Program-made: the position numbers and the translations under genes
Assembly: GCA_026826555.1 (NCBI GenBank)
Contig: JAKSZT010053769.1
Coordinates: 736,439 to 800,438, forward strand
Direction: 5' to 3'
Length of the DNA: 64,000 nt
Origin: Tolypeutes matacus
Lineage: Eukaryota; Chordata; Mammalia; Cingulata; Chlamyphoridae
Shown: one piece after another, positions 36,665 to 47,464 of the stretch
Layout: each line of letters starts with the position of its first letter
Position numbering within the stretch: position 1 is the stretch's first letter
The notes under the pieces: model-generated
What the model was told of the DNA's origin: nothing
Database searches by the model: none
Seen by the model: the letters and a program-made list of their open reading frames with translations, nothing else

Positions 36665-37745
36665 ATGAACCTTGAGGACCTTATGTTGAGTGAAGCAAGC
36701 CAGGCATTGAAGTACAAATAATACATGACTTCACTGATATAAGCAAACTGAGCAGACTCACACAGCTAGAGTCTGGAAGACAGGCTTACAGGAAATAGAA
36801 AGGGAGAAGAAGGTTGTGAGCCAGTGCCCACACAGGCGAAATCTATAACAAGGTAGAAGAGTTTAGGTGTGCAGTGAAGGGAAATGACAGGGGTATAGGG
36901 ATAATATTGGGTTGGGTGGTGCAGTTTTGACAGGGGGGTAGGATGGAGAGGATGTGGAGGGTGATCTGGATGGTCCATGGAAATAGGGGGAGGGTTGGGG
37001 GAGGAGCAGGTGAACACTGGGGATTGGCGGGTACGTGGTTAAAATTACAATGTTGGGAATGACAAAGAAGGGCTACTGGTTTAGGGTGTTAGATGGGGGC
37101 ATTTGAGCCAGGGCACACCTGGGGCAATCTGTTAGGGAGCATGTGAGTGAACATTTTGGCATAGTATGTTGCATCAGTGGGTAAAGACCCACATAATGAG
37201 CGGGAAGGAGTTGGACTCCCATCCTAGGGATGCCCGCTATGCTCTCAAACAGAGGGACGGGAGTCACTTGAAAGCATCAGTGGTGCCTAATAGGGGAGGA
37301 CAGACCAGTATGTCAAGCCCTCAGTCAAGATGCAAGTAATTATGAACCTTGTCCTTCAAGGAGTGAAGCCTGGTGGTCGCCATGGGCCCGGAGGGGTGGG
37401 AGAGGAAGGAATAAAATAGATGGAGCAGGGAGCATTTTTGGGGTAATGGAAGTGTTCTGCATGATCTTGCAAAGATGGATACAGACCACGTTAAATTTGA
37501 TCAGATCTTATTAAATATATGTTCCAAAATGTAAACCATAATGTGAACCATTGATGATGGCTAGTAGCTGTTTCAATATTTGTGCATCAATTGTAACAAC
37601 TGTACCATCCACATATAAAAGGTTATTGATGGGGGAAAAGGGAATGGGGGAGGCTGTTGGGTATATGGGAATCCCCTGTATTCTTTCTGTATTGACTCTA
37701 CTGTGGCCTAAAACCTCTCTGAAGAAAATGAAAAAAAAAAAAAGA

Positions 37746-38029
37746 CACTGGGGGAATAAATGGAAAAAAATGTCACCGTACATACAGGACAACAGTCTTA
37801 CATTGATGAAAGGCAAAATGCAAAAAAAAAAAAAGTTTTTTTTCTTCAAATATTTTTTGTTATTTTTAATATTCCAATTTTTAAAAATATTATTCTATTT
37901 TGATTTTTTATTAATTTTTTCTGTATTTTACTTGTTATGTGTAAAACTACCATTACTATTTCATTTTCTTATTAATTGTATGTGGCTATTTTATTGGCTT
38001 CATTTTTGAAGAAGTTTTAGATCACACAA
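37746..38029. other. AT-rich spacer between L1 and family X
   Basis: This is very T-rich sequence (37835-37990) with A runs near 37820. A 152-codon open frame crossing 37551-38009 is a by-product of the L1 tail joined to this tract. It may be the 5' part of the family X retroposon that follows, but I cannot tell. Confidence 0.4.
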
Positions 38030-39645
38030 GTGTTACATCTGTGACAGGGGAGGATCATTGGTGCAGGGTGTCAGTGAGGGGGGATACATGGGAGGAAGTT
38101 CACCTGGGTATACATATAAGGCATACAAATGTGTTCAAATGCTCATGGGCATTTTCACAGTGGGTGGAGATTCACACAATAACCGGAAAATATCAAATTG
38201 CCATCTGGGGGAGCTCTGCCACATTCTCTAATGGAACAACAAAAATGCCCCAAATACAGGGACAATGACTTGTGAAGGAGGATGGTCCATTAAAGGACCC
38301 TTGATACTAATGACTATGCTTATGAGCCTTTGCTTTTGAAATTGAAACTTAGCCTAGTGACATAGAGTGCCTAAGAGTTACCTATGTGTTACCTATGTGT
38401 ACCTACAAGCAGGTTCTTTGTTGCTCATATGTGGCCTCTTTCTAAGCCAAATTCAGAATATAAAAGCAATAACTACCCCCAGCATGGGACATGACTCCCA
38501 GGGATGAGCCTCCCTGGCACCGAGGGATTGCTACCAAGTACCAACAAGCAATGCGTCTGGAAAAAAAAAAAAAAAAACACCTTGATCAAAAGGGGGAAAA
38601 GCTAAATACAAATGAATCTGGATGGCTAAGAGAATTCAAAGTGAGTGGGAGGCCATCCCAGAAGTAGCACTTAGGTACATCTCAACAGGATCTCATTGGC
38701 AGCCAACGTAGATACGACCCCAAATAGCAAAGCTCCTCAGGGATATGGAAACATCCATGCAATACAGTCAGGGCAGACAGCTCAGGAATTTGGCCCTTTA
38801 CCAGTGGGCCCTAATCTGGTATTTATGCTTCCCAGTGTGACTGAATTAGACTCAGCAGTAGTTTCCATATGCATGACTCTTCTGTCCTTCTCTTCAAACC
38901 TATAATTAGTACTAGAGTTGGTAGGTGTACATCCAAGAGACTTAACTCTTTGGGATGTTCATGTGCCAGCTGAGTCCAGAATCTCAACGGAGTTGCAACA
39001 CCTACTCTCCAGTTCAATGGACTCAACCAGGAAAAGTAACGGGGAGAAGACGATGGGCAAACAACATACCAAGGAACCGAGAGTGCCTACAACTGCAAGC
39101 AAGAGAGTCCCATCTGTCAGATGTATGGGATCAAGGCCCCCCTCAATTAATGGGGAGTGGGCATCACCATCTCAGAGTCATGAGAATTGGGAAACAAACT
39201 ATGGATGAAAATAAACTTACTTGTATTCTACTGTAGACTACTTGTGATTCTAGCAATGGAAGAAATACCATTGTTGTGGTGGCAATGACCCATGATGTTC
39301 TGGGGTTAGGGAGAGGGACAAACAGGTGAAATAGGGGGGCATTTTCGGGACTTGGGAATCATCTGAATGACATTACAATGACAGATACAGACCATTATAT
39401 ATCCGGCCATAACCTACAGAGTCGAATGGGAGAGAGTATAAACTACAATGTAAACTATAATCCATGCTTAGTGGTAATGCTCCAAAATGTGTTCATCAAT
39501 TGCAATGAATGTACCACACTGATGAAAGATGTTGCTAATGTGGGAAAATGTGGGAGGTATGGGAAGAGGGCATATGGGAATCTCCTATATATTCTCTGTA
39601 ATTTTATGTAATGGAAGTAACTTTTAAAAAATAAAAAAAGTGGGG
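38030..39645 (+). mobile_element. Unclassified ~1.6-kb retroposon (family X, copy 2)
   Basis: This is moderately GC-balanced sequence with no consistent reading frame, ending in TGTAATTTTATGTAATGGAAG and A-rich sequence at 39625-39650. The part 38890-39640 is homologous to the minus-strand copy at 4426-5375. The last 200 bp (CATCAATTGCAATGAATGTACCACACTGATG, then GGGAATCTCCTATATATTC) also resemble the end of the L1 3' UTR at 37570-37690 (GTGCATCAATTGTAACAACTGTACCATC, GGGAATCCCCTGTATTC). I infer an L1-related, L1-mobilised element without genes. An internal A run at 38560-38578 splits the copy and may mark a composite structure. Confidence 0.6.
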
Positions 39646-39659
39646 AAAAAAAGTCAGTC

Positions 39660-40402
39660 ACAATTTATCTAAAGTGTACGATCAATGGTATTTGGTATAA
39701 TCACATAGTTGTGTGTTCATCACTTCAATCATTATTAGAGTATTTTCATTATTTCAATAATAATAAACAAAAAAACAAAAAAACAAGAAAATTCGTCACC
39801 TCTCAATCTTTCTGTATTCCCTGCTGTACTTAGCTGCTATTTCTAGCTATTCTTGTACAATTATTTATTTATTAAGCAGTTTTATTGAGTATATTCATCA
39901 ATGGCTTTTTTTTAGCTATTAAAAAGTCCTTTGTACGGGAAGCGGCTGTGGCTCAATCAGTAGGGCTCCCGTTTACCATATGGGAGGCCCCGGGTTCGGT
40001 TCCCGGGGCCTCCTGGTGAAGGCAAGCCCGCCCGCATGGCGTGGTTAGCTGACCCAGCGAGCACAAGCAGCAAGGGGGGGATAAATGAATAAATAAATAA
40101 AATCTTTAAAAAAAAAAAAAAAAAAAAAAAAGTCCTTTGTTGTTAAATTGTAGAATAGATAGAAAAATAGATTGAAAGAAATTACAAATTTTAAATGAGA
40201 TAACAAGACCAGATTAGATTTAATATAATCAATTATAAAAAATATATAGTATAGCAACAAACATTTATAAATGTAATATATAATTCAAATATAATAGAAA
40301 TTAATTATAACATAATTCTAATTTTTATATTACAGCTCTAACTATAATTGTATGCTTTATTAATATGTATCAATACAATTGATTTGTTTAAAAAATTAAA
40401 AA
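39660..40402 (+). mobile_element. L1 3' UTR insertion with inverted 5' part (twin priming)
   Basis: The segment 39660-40345 is L1 3' UTR in minus orientation and matches the left arm of the L1 at 3050-3562. The short segment 40347-40393 is plus-orientation and is the immediately following part of the same UTR (compare 63029-63067, ending TCAATAAAATTGATTTGTTT), followed by an A-rich tail. The two segments meet in the L1 consensus at the same point, sharing ATTGT. That arrangement is the known product of twin priming during L1 insertion. A SINE is nested inside at 39935-40126. Confidence 0.75.
39935..40126 (+). mobile_element. Young monomeric DAS-type SINE
   Basis: This is the cleanest SINE in the window. 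The head GGGAAGCGGCTGTGGCTCAA carries a well-formed A-box region (TGGCTCAATCAGTAGGG), then TTTACCATATGGGAGG and an intact B box GGTTCGGTTCC. A GC-rich body (GCCCGCCCGCATGGCG) and (AAAT)n plus a long poly(A) tail follow. It is flanked by a perfect 14-bp duplication AAAAAGTCCTTTGT (39921-39934 and 40127-40140). The intact promoter boxes, CpGs and long tail point to a recent insertion. Confidence 0.93.
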
Positions 40403-41035
40403 GTATATGGAGATACACAGTAAAATTACAACTAATGTAACTTATGCATGATAGTTAATAATATTGTTATATTTTTGCAGCAATGGTAAAAAAGCTATTC
40501 TATCAATTCTAAGGGACAATAATGGGGATATTAGGGGGTAGGGGACTTTTCCTTTTGGAGTAATGAAAGCATTCTAAAACTCACTGATATGATGAAAATG
40601 AGAGCCACTGAGTGTCAACTTTGGAATGCATTGTACAAAGCATGCGACTGTATAACACAGGGAATACTGTGGTGGAAGATGGGCTATGATTAACAGAACA
40701 AATATGAGAATGTTCTCTTATGAACTGTAACAAAGTCTAATACTAATAAAGTGTGTTAATAATAGGGTAGGTTGGGGGGAAATATACCAAATGTAAAGTA
40801 TGGGCTATAGTCAGTAGAAATATTTTGACGATGCTCTTTCACAGTTTGTAACAAATGTTTCACAACAATGCAAGGTGATGGTGGTGGTGGTAGTGGTGGT
40901 GGTGGTGGTGGGGTAAAGGATGGGATACCTTTATGATGATATGTATGTTTATTTTGTAAGTTCACAACTTTTACTATACACTTAGGTATGTTCATGTAGG
41001 AATGATATACTTTAATAAAATTTTATATAAAATGA
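40403..41035 (+). mobile_element. 5'-truncated L1 3' UTR
   Basis: This is the same 3' UTR type as 24709-25137. It contains TATAACACAGGGAATACTGTGG, TGAGAATGTTCTCTTATGAACTG, ATATTTTGACGATGCTCTTTCA, ACAACAATGCAAGG and a final TTTAATAAAATTTTATATAAAA. A (GGT)n tract lies inside it at about 40877-40912. The left limit is approximate. It is non-coding. Confidence 0.7.
40877..40912 (+). repeat. Imperfect (GGT)n microsatellite
   Basis: About twelve GGT-type triplets with GAT and AGT interruptions sit inside an L1 3' UTR. The related copies at 24985 and 56290 have only GGTGGTGGGG or GTGGTGGG at this point, so the tract has expanded here. Confidence 0.85.
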
Positions 41036-41126
41036 AATAATAGACATTTGAAAGTGAAAATTCAAGCTAAGGAAAGGGAAATATGTTAGAAATACATAGA
41101 TTTAACAAAGAACTTATATCCTAATA

Positions 41127-41166
41127 TATATATAGTTTGTATATATATATATATATACACACACAA
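41127..41166 (+). repeat. (TA)n(CA)n microsatellite
   Basis: A TA-rich tract with a TAGTTTG interruption is followed by a short ACACACAC run, inside the old L1 ORF2 sequence. Confidence 0.85.
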
Positions 41167-41562
41167 ACTCCTACAAATCAATAAATAAAAAGGAAATCCA
41201 TTACAATTTAACAAAAATGATTGGACAGCTAAATCAAGAACTTCTCAAAAGAAGATAGCTAAATGGCCAATAAGCAAATAAAACGGTGCTCAATCTTAAA
41301 GTCTTTGGGAAAATGCAAATTATATTCATAGATATCACTGTGCCCTATCAGATTCGGTAAAATTAGAGATTGGCAATCTTAAACTTCATTGAGGGTTTGC
41401 AGCAACTGGAATTGCCTTGCATGCTGGTAGGAGTATTAATCAATACAACTGTAGTCAACTCTTTGGCAGTGCCTGCTAAACCTGAATATCTGTATATTTT
41501 TGCCACAACAGTTCCACTCCTGATTATAGAAGACTACATAAGTGCACAAAAAAATACATGTA

Positions 41563-41914
41563 CAGGGAAGTACATATGGCTCAAGCAGTTGAGCTCCTGC
41601 CTACCACATGAGAGGTCCCAGGTTCGGTGCCTGGTACCTACTAAAGAAGACAAGCAAGACAGCAAGCTGACACAATGGACTGGTGTGGCGAGCTGACCCA
41701 ACACGATAATACAACAAAGAGACACAAGGAGAAAAATACAATGAAAGACACAACAAAGCAGGGAGCGGAGGTGGCTAAAGTGATTAGGCACCTCCCTCTC
41801 ACATGGGAGGTCCCTGGTTTGGTTCCCAGTGTCTCCTAAAATGAAGACAAGCACACAATAAACAGACACAGCAAGCACAAGGCGGGGGGTGGGGGTAGAA
41901 ATAAATAAATCTTT
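41563..41914 (+). mobile_element. Dimeric DAS-type SINE nested in old L1
   Basis: Head one (41563-41640) carries TATGGCTCAAGCAGTTGAGC, CCTACCACATGAGAGG and GGTTCGGTGCC. Head two (41766-41840) carries GTGGCTAAAGTGATTAGGCA, CTCACATGGGAGG and GGTTTGGTTCC. A-rich bodies follow each. The flanks AAAAAAATACATGTA (41548-41562) and AAAAAAATACATATA (41915-41929) differ at one base and join to a continuous L1 ORF2 sequence when the SINE is removed, which fixes the ends. The architecture is the same as 9459-9834. Confidence 0.9.
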
Positions 41915-42375
41915 AAAAAAATACATATATAAGAATATATATGGCAGCACTGTTGAATAATAGTAAAAACTGTTAACACAAACTTATGTTTATCCATATA
42001 ATCACATAATATACATACAGAAATAATACTGAAAAACTACAGCTACACATACAACACAAATGTATCTCAGAAGGATACGGTTGAGGAAAACAGTCCAGAC
42101 ACAAAAGAGTATTTACTATGTGATCCCATTTATGTAAAGTTCAAACTTATTTATAGTGATAGAGGTCAGTAAAGAGATTACCTTGGAGGCGGGGGTGAGG
42201 GTCATGGTGGGTAGTAGGGAACTGGGAGGTAGCATGAAGAGAAAGAGGGCTTCTGGAGTACTGGACATGTTCTATTCTCAATTCTGAGTGATTGTTACAT
42301 GGCTTTCTTTGTCTCTGTGACAACTCTTTCACCAACCTATATTTACTTATGTTATAATTTAGTTTTCTTTTTAAA

Positions 42376-45300
42376 AAATCTAGTTGAGAAGAAAAGGATG
42401 GAACATATACAACTACAATGGATATATAAATGTTGACATAAAACTAAATTATGCTCTCACTGCCTAGAGGAGCCCTCATCAAATCTCAGTGCTTATTTCC
42501 ATCTTTCCCACTTTTCAGCAAGCTCTATTCTTTTTCCCATTTCCCAATAAATTCTTCTTACTGGTCTAACTAAAAAACAAAACAAAAAAACTGAATTAAA
42601 TTATGTAGTAAAGCTCTTTTACCTTCTGCTTACACTTCACCTGCGGTATATAGACTACCTAAAAGTTCCCAAACAACACTGTCATGCCCAAGATTGCTGA
42701 ATGACCCCCTTTATGGGGTAAAGATACCCCATATCTTTAGCCAGGGGGTAAAGATAAAGAGATTGCATAGTCAAGGACATCTTGTCTTTGAGGCTAATGG
42801 TGAGAGTCATGCATTTCAGAAGCAGATGATAGCACCTTTCTCCAAATTACCTGAAAAGACTAGTGCTATCAGCTGTGACCAGGTTGGACTTCAAACAGAG
42901 TAGACCCATAAGAACATAGAAAAGCAAAACAAAACAAAAAATACAAAAAATCAAAAGGCAGCAGTTGACCTTATATGTTTTTAGTTCTCTTTATACCATA
43001 TTACCTTCCGAATACTTAAGTTTTAGGAAGGCAATATGGTATAATAATCTTTCAATAAATGTGTGCTCAATTAAGTTGTGGATTTAATAGAAATGTCCAT
43101 TCTTTACAGATTGTTTTCTTCTATGTGGTAAATAGTTTCACAAATTATTTGATTAATTTCATAATGTGGTAATTTTGCATCATTCATACGCACACCTATG
43201 AACAGTAGTCATTATTTTACTTGTTAAAAAAAAAAAAGGAAAAAAGAACAACTAAGAATGTTATTTTCTATACTTTTAGAGACAATTTGTTTCTATTTTA
43301 AATCATGTGTTAAATATTTTGAAATTATTTAGCTTTATCCTGATGATTTCTAAGACTGTCATTAGAAGACTTTCCTGCCCTTCTGATCTTATCAGAATCA
43401 AATTTCTTCTGCTTCAATGACAGCAATGACGCCTGCTTTCTTTGATAGTCACAACTGCCTTAGCTGTGTTCCCCAGCAATGTTGCCTTTTTCCCTGCAGT
43501 ATCTCACTTGCTTGACTTTCTCACTTGCTCACTTCCTAGTTTCTAAGCCCATATATACTTCTAAAACCTGTCCGTGCATCCTTGCAGTCCTAGCTCTAAT
43601 TTTCTGCTCCCTCCCTCCTCTCCTCTCCCTCACTGAATACAATCCTAATCAATATCTTCCTTCCATACTTCCCTTCAGGAACTTAAATGGTATATTATTA
43701 TTAAATATTTTATAGCTTTCCTGTTATTACAGTTATGCTTTAAGTATTGTCTGCCCTTCTAAATTTTGAGTTCCTTAGAACCTCATCTAAGGTATTTTTA
43801 TATTGTCCTCACCATCACACAGTATCTTGGGTGTTCCTGAAAACTGGATTAATTAGGATGAACTGCTTATATTCCAAACATTTATATAGTTTTGGTTATG
43901 TAGGGAGTTATAATGCCAATTATATACATATCCCATTAAAAATCTCTATTTTATTATTTCCCCATTTCTTCATTTGACAATGCTCACAGTTGGCCAGGCG
44001 CCTGATTATTGAGAGATCTTTACCAACATATGGCTATATCTGAATGATTGCTCTGGACTTGAGTCTGCTCATTTAAGTCTAATGAGGTCCACAAAGGTGA
44101 CTGTATGACTCATGACATGAAGTCATTTTTCCAATTAGCATTCTGACAAATGCATTAGAAGGAGAGCCCTTTCAATAGATTTCCACAGCTGCTGAAGGGA
44201 TCAGGTGTCAGAAGATTTTCAGCTTTGTTCTGCTGTTCTGGTCAAATAACTTATTTTTACCCAGACTGACTCTTGATGCAGATGGTAGTGATCATATGTC
44301 ATCTGACTCCGGGCCCAGTTTAAAAATGGCCCTTGTCAGGATACTACAATCGAAGACATTTGATTGAATCATCAGTCTTTAAAAATGAGATCATTTCCAT
44401 ATAGCACAATGCAAAATATTTTTTAAGAAATACCCATTCATGAGGTTTAATACTTGGTATGAAACACATATCTGCAAGCATAATAAAAAGGACTACAGAC
44501 ATATACATTATCCTAAAATAATACTTATTTCCACTCTGAACTTTCACCACATTTGTATTCAAAGTCAGTACATATGTTCTCATTTTGATAAAAAGAAGAA
44601 AGGATTTCAAAATCAAAAGCCCTTCTCCAAGCAAAACAGGACTGATTTATAAAGATTCTCCTCTGAATGAAGCAGGAGATGCACCAAGAGGGTGTGAAGA
44701 ATATCTCTTAAGACATGGTCTCAAGTCTTCCAACACTTGATGCTCAGGAATGTATATTGGTACCTTGGAGAAACCTGGATTCCATGCTTTTAAAAAGAAA
44801 AATAATTTCTTGGATCTAAATTTTCCAAACAATTAAGGAATCCTAGATTATCTGCAGCACTCTGAATATTATCCCTCAGAAAATGGGAAGTTCCTTCACA
44901 AGATAAATGAAATGTACTTCTATCCTGAATGACAGATATAATCCCAATATCAAAACAAATCACAGGGATTTGAAATTCTGACTTTGGAGATGCAAAATTA
45001 AACTTCACTCCGATTCAGAGAAAATTTTGTAAAACATCTAATACATTGCCTGGCAGTTAATACACAAAAAGAGGAACTATACTTCTGCTATAATTTATTA
45101 TTGGTAAAGAACAATTTTGTAAATAAATTATACAACAGCACATGAGCACCATTGTTTCCCTCCTCCTTTTAGCTTATCAAAGCCAGGTTCATATACCATC
45201 TTCTGAAGAATACCTTGAAGTTGTTTTATTTTATTTATTGTTTTTTATTTTATGTTTCCAATGTCAGAATCTTCATATTTATATTTATAGATTTATTTGA

Positions 45301-46489
45301 AGTGTTTTTACATTTCACTTGATTGTTCAATAGCCTTTAATATTTTTCTGAACTTGTATGGAGCTGCTTTGCATTACAAGAACATTCTCACCCCCAAAAT
45401 TGTTCACCAATTCATAATTTTACCAACATAAAAATGCACAGGTCTTTCATAAAACTTAGAGAGACAGCATTGTGACCACATTTTACATTGTAAAAGAGAA
45501 ATAAATTTAAAAACTAATTATGGTCAAGTTTATTGGCAAGAAGGATAAGATTAAATGCAGAACGTGGGTAATTAAGTTTTGTAGGGACTCACATGATACT
45601 CAGAAACGAGAATTTTATTTCCTTGAGTGCAACTCAATAGGAAAATGGCTTCCAGTACTCTCTGCAGTATAATTCCCACATTAGGTTTTAATCCTACCAG
45701 TTGGTCATAAGCTGTAGGCATTTGTTTTCAGACATTCCCATTTCTTTTATTTTCTTTTATTTTGTTACCAAAATCACATCTCAGAATATTTGATACATTC
45801 TAGTGGTGAGAGTGAGTTGCTTATGCAATATTCTCTCTTTTTTAGAATTTAAAACAGTGCTAACATTCGTTACATTTATTTTTCTAATTATTCAAATAGT
45901 ACTATATCCAAATGTGGGAAAGGTAAATCAAACCAATCATTATATTCTATGTATAAAATGTGTTTTCCAGAATAAAAAAATAGGATTGAAATAAAAGAAT
46001 ATTGTTACTAAATAGTTGTTAAAATATTTTTATCTCTTACCATCTTGCCTCCCCAGAATAAAGCAATTTTATCAACTATAATGTTTAAAAAAATCTGTTT
46101 AAGAATAATTGAAGGATTATTATTTAACTGATCCATTATACAGAAGAAATGAATAATTCCACTGAGAACCATAAAGAAGAAATGGGATAAATATACAGCA
46201 AAAAAAAATTTGCTTTAAGGAAGGAATAGGCATAAATTAAGTTCTACTTTTTTTTCATTCAGTACAAGCCTCATTACATTGTAGATAACAAAGTGTGATT
46301 GTCACATTGCAACGCTCATCTAAGATACAAGGTTATTTCTTATCAAACCACATTATTAATGAACCAGAGATTTTTCTTGCCTCCTGTGGAATCTAAAAAG
46401 TATCCAGGTACAATGGAATACTGCAGCCATGAAGCTATACTGAATATTTTGAAACAACATTTTTCTGTTGAAAAATTTTCAGCCATATC
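42376..46489. other. Mostly unique non-coding block
   Basis: I recognise no gene. A weak L2-like patch lies at about 43735-43835 (AGTATTGTCTGCCCTTC...TTGAGTTCCTTAGAACC...CACACAGTATCTTGGG). The part 43990-44340 has average base composition and few runs and could be conserved non-coding DNA. The remainder is AT-rich with no signal I can name. Confidence 0.45.
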
Positions 46490-46490
46490 A

Positions 46491-46712
46491 GTACTGGCAA
46501 ACTACCACCCACAGACACAACTAGCCCATGCTGTTTTTGGTAAAAAAAAAAAAAGTTTTATTGGAACACAGTCACATCCATTCCTTTACATATTGTCCGA
46601 GGCTGCATTCTTGCTACAAAGACAATGCTAAGTAGCTGCAACAGAGACTCACGTGGGCTACAAAGCTGAAAATATTTACTATATGGCTCTTTACAGAAAA
46701 TGTTTGCCCATC
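46491..46712 (+). mobile_element. hAT-like DNA transposon relic (mammal-wide)
   Basis: The order GGCAAACTACCACCC, GCTGTTTTTGGTAAA, GTTTTATTGGAACACAGTCAC, TTACATATTGTCCGAGGCTGC, AAAATATTTACTATATGGCTCTTTACAGAAAA and GTTTGCCC follows a well-known non-autonomous mammalian repeat. GGCAAAC and GTTTGCC form its terminal inverted repeat. I do not recall the family name with certainty. It is non-coding; an A run at 46542-46553 is inserted relative to the consensus. Confidence 0.75.
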
Positions 46713-46930
46713 AATGAAAGTCATCTTTGATTTGTTAATTGTTTTGTTATATACACTATTTGATCTTTTTTTAATTTTAATTACCTAATTATTAGAGGAT
46801 TATGGACACAAATATTAAAAGAATTAACTCCACTTGTATAGGAACACATATAAATAGCTGATTAATTCATATCATTTAAGACAAGCTAGAAAAGTTATCC
46901 CAAAATTTTGTTAAAAATGTCAGAGGATTG

Positions 46931-47453
46931 GGGAGCAAATGTGGCTCAGGCAGTCAGGCTCCAGTCTCCCACATGAGAGATCCTGGGTTCAGTTGCCAGT
47001 GCCTCTTTCCCCCCCGCCCCCCCAGGTTTTTTTTTTTTTTAATTTTTTTATTTTTTATTGTGGGTAAAAATCAAATTTTTCACAATACATACCAATATTT
47101 GTAAAATGATATATAATGGCAAGGCCGGTGCCTCTTAAAGAAGACAAACAAACAATGAGCAGACAACAAGCAGACATCGAATAAAATCAATGAGCAAACA
47201 ATGAGAAAAAACAAGCAGACACTGAGCAAGACAACAAGCAAACAACAAGCAGACAGCGAGCAAAAACAAAACACAAGCAGGAAGTGGATGTGGTTCAAGC
47301 AGTTGAGCATCCCCCTCCCACATAGGAGGTCCCAGGTTCGGTTCCTGGTGCCTCCTAAAGAAGAAACAAGCAGACAATGAGCACACTACAAGCAAAAACA
47401 ATGAGCAAACAGACAAGGGAGACATCTGAGGAAGGCGGGGGGTGAGGGGGGGT
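46931..47453 (+). mobile_element. DAS-type SINE dimer with nested insertion
   Basis: Head one (46931-47007) has AATGTGGCTCAGGCAGTCAGG, TCTCCCACATGAGAG and GGGTTCAGTTGCC. Head two (about 47280-47360) has ATGTGGTTCAAGCAGTTGAGC, CTCCCACATAGGAGG and GGTTCGGTTCC. Between and after them is a degenerate array of AAACAATGAGCA and ACAAGCAGAC units. The flanks TGTCAGAGGAT (46918-46928) and TGTCAAAGGAC (47454-47464) are a diverged target duplication. A 120-bp insertion sits in the first unit at 47008-47127. Confidence 0.82.
47008..47127 (-). mobile_element. Short poly(A)-tailed insertion inside the SINE
   Basis: The first SINE unit is interrupted exactly between two copies of GTGCCTCTT (46999-47007 and 47128-47136). 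The inserted 120 bp, read on the minus strand, is about 70 bp of unique-looking sequence containing an AATAAA signal, a poly(A) run, and then a G run. It looks like a strongly 5'-truncated retrocopy of some polyadenylated RNA; the parent is not recognised. Confidence 0.65.
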
Positions 47454-47464
47454 TGTCAAAGGAC

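Larger units (their letters stand above)
31186..37735 (+). mobile_element. Full-length LINE-1, frames broken
   Basis: The 5' UTR runs from about 31186 (AATTTGAGTGCAGAATATGGCC) with a pyrimidine-rich part at 31450-31800. Then come ORF1 (32094-32930), ORF2 (32990-36664), an unusually G-rich 3' UTR of about 1.1 kb and a poly(A) run at about 37732-37743. The length of about 6.5 kb is typical of a complete L1. Both ORFs carry stops and frameshifts. Flanking AAAAGACAT and AAAAGACAC are a weak target-duplication candidate. Confidence 0.85.
41041..42375 (+). mobile_element. Old L1 ORF2 C-terminus and 3' UTR
   Basis: From AACAAAGAACTTATATCCTAAT (41105) through ATGGCCAATAAGCAAAT (41262), GCAACTGGAATTGCC (41400) and AGTTCCACTCCTGATTATAG (41510), the block follows the L1 ORF2 C-terminal coding region. 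After the nested SINE it continues TATGGCAGCACTGTTGAATAATAG, CAGACACAAAAGAGTATTTAC and the L1 3' UTR with GTTCTATTCTCAATTCTGAGTG. It is heavily diverged and frames are broken. A TA/CA tract at 41127-41166 has expanded within it. Confidence 0.75.

Noticed and set aside
37551..38009. 152-codon open frame
   Set aside because: It joins the L1 3' UTR, a poly(A) run (giving poly-Lys) and a T-rich tract; there is no domain and the boundaries cross separate elements.
38918..39236. Plus-strand open frames of 96 and 93 codons
   Set aside because: These are the corresponding non-coding part of family X; two overlapping frames in the same segment and no agreement with copy 1.
39937..40020. tRNA-like sequence with A and B boxes
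   Set aside because: It is the head of a SINE with a poly(A) tail and target duplication; the cloverleaf is not complete, so it is not a tRNA gene.
41534..41950. 138-codon minus-strand open frame with Cys and Leu runs
   Set aside because: It is the antisense of the dimeric SINE; similar frames occur antisense to the other SINE copies (9533-9823, 47135-47425).
42694..42903. Short open frame that looked exon-like
   Set aside because: It has no recognisable domain and no supported splice sites, and similar frames are expected by chance.
47140..47450. Regularly spaced short repeats (ACAAGCAGAC, AACAATGAGCA) suggesting a CRISPR-like array
   Set aside because: Unit lengths are irregular, there are no distinct spacers, and it is the degenerate body of a SINE in a mammalian genome.
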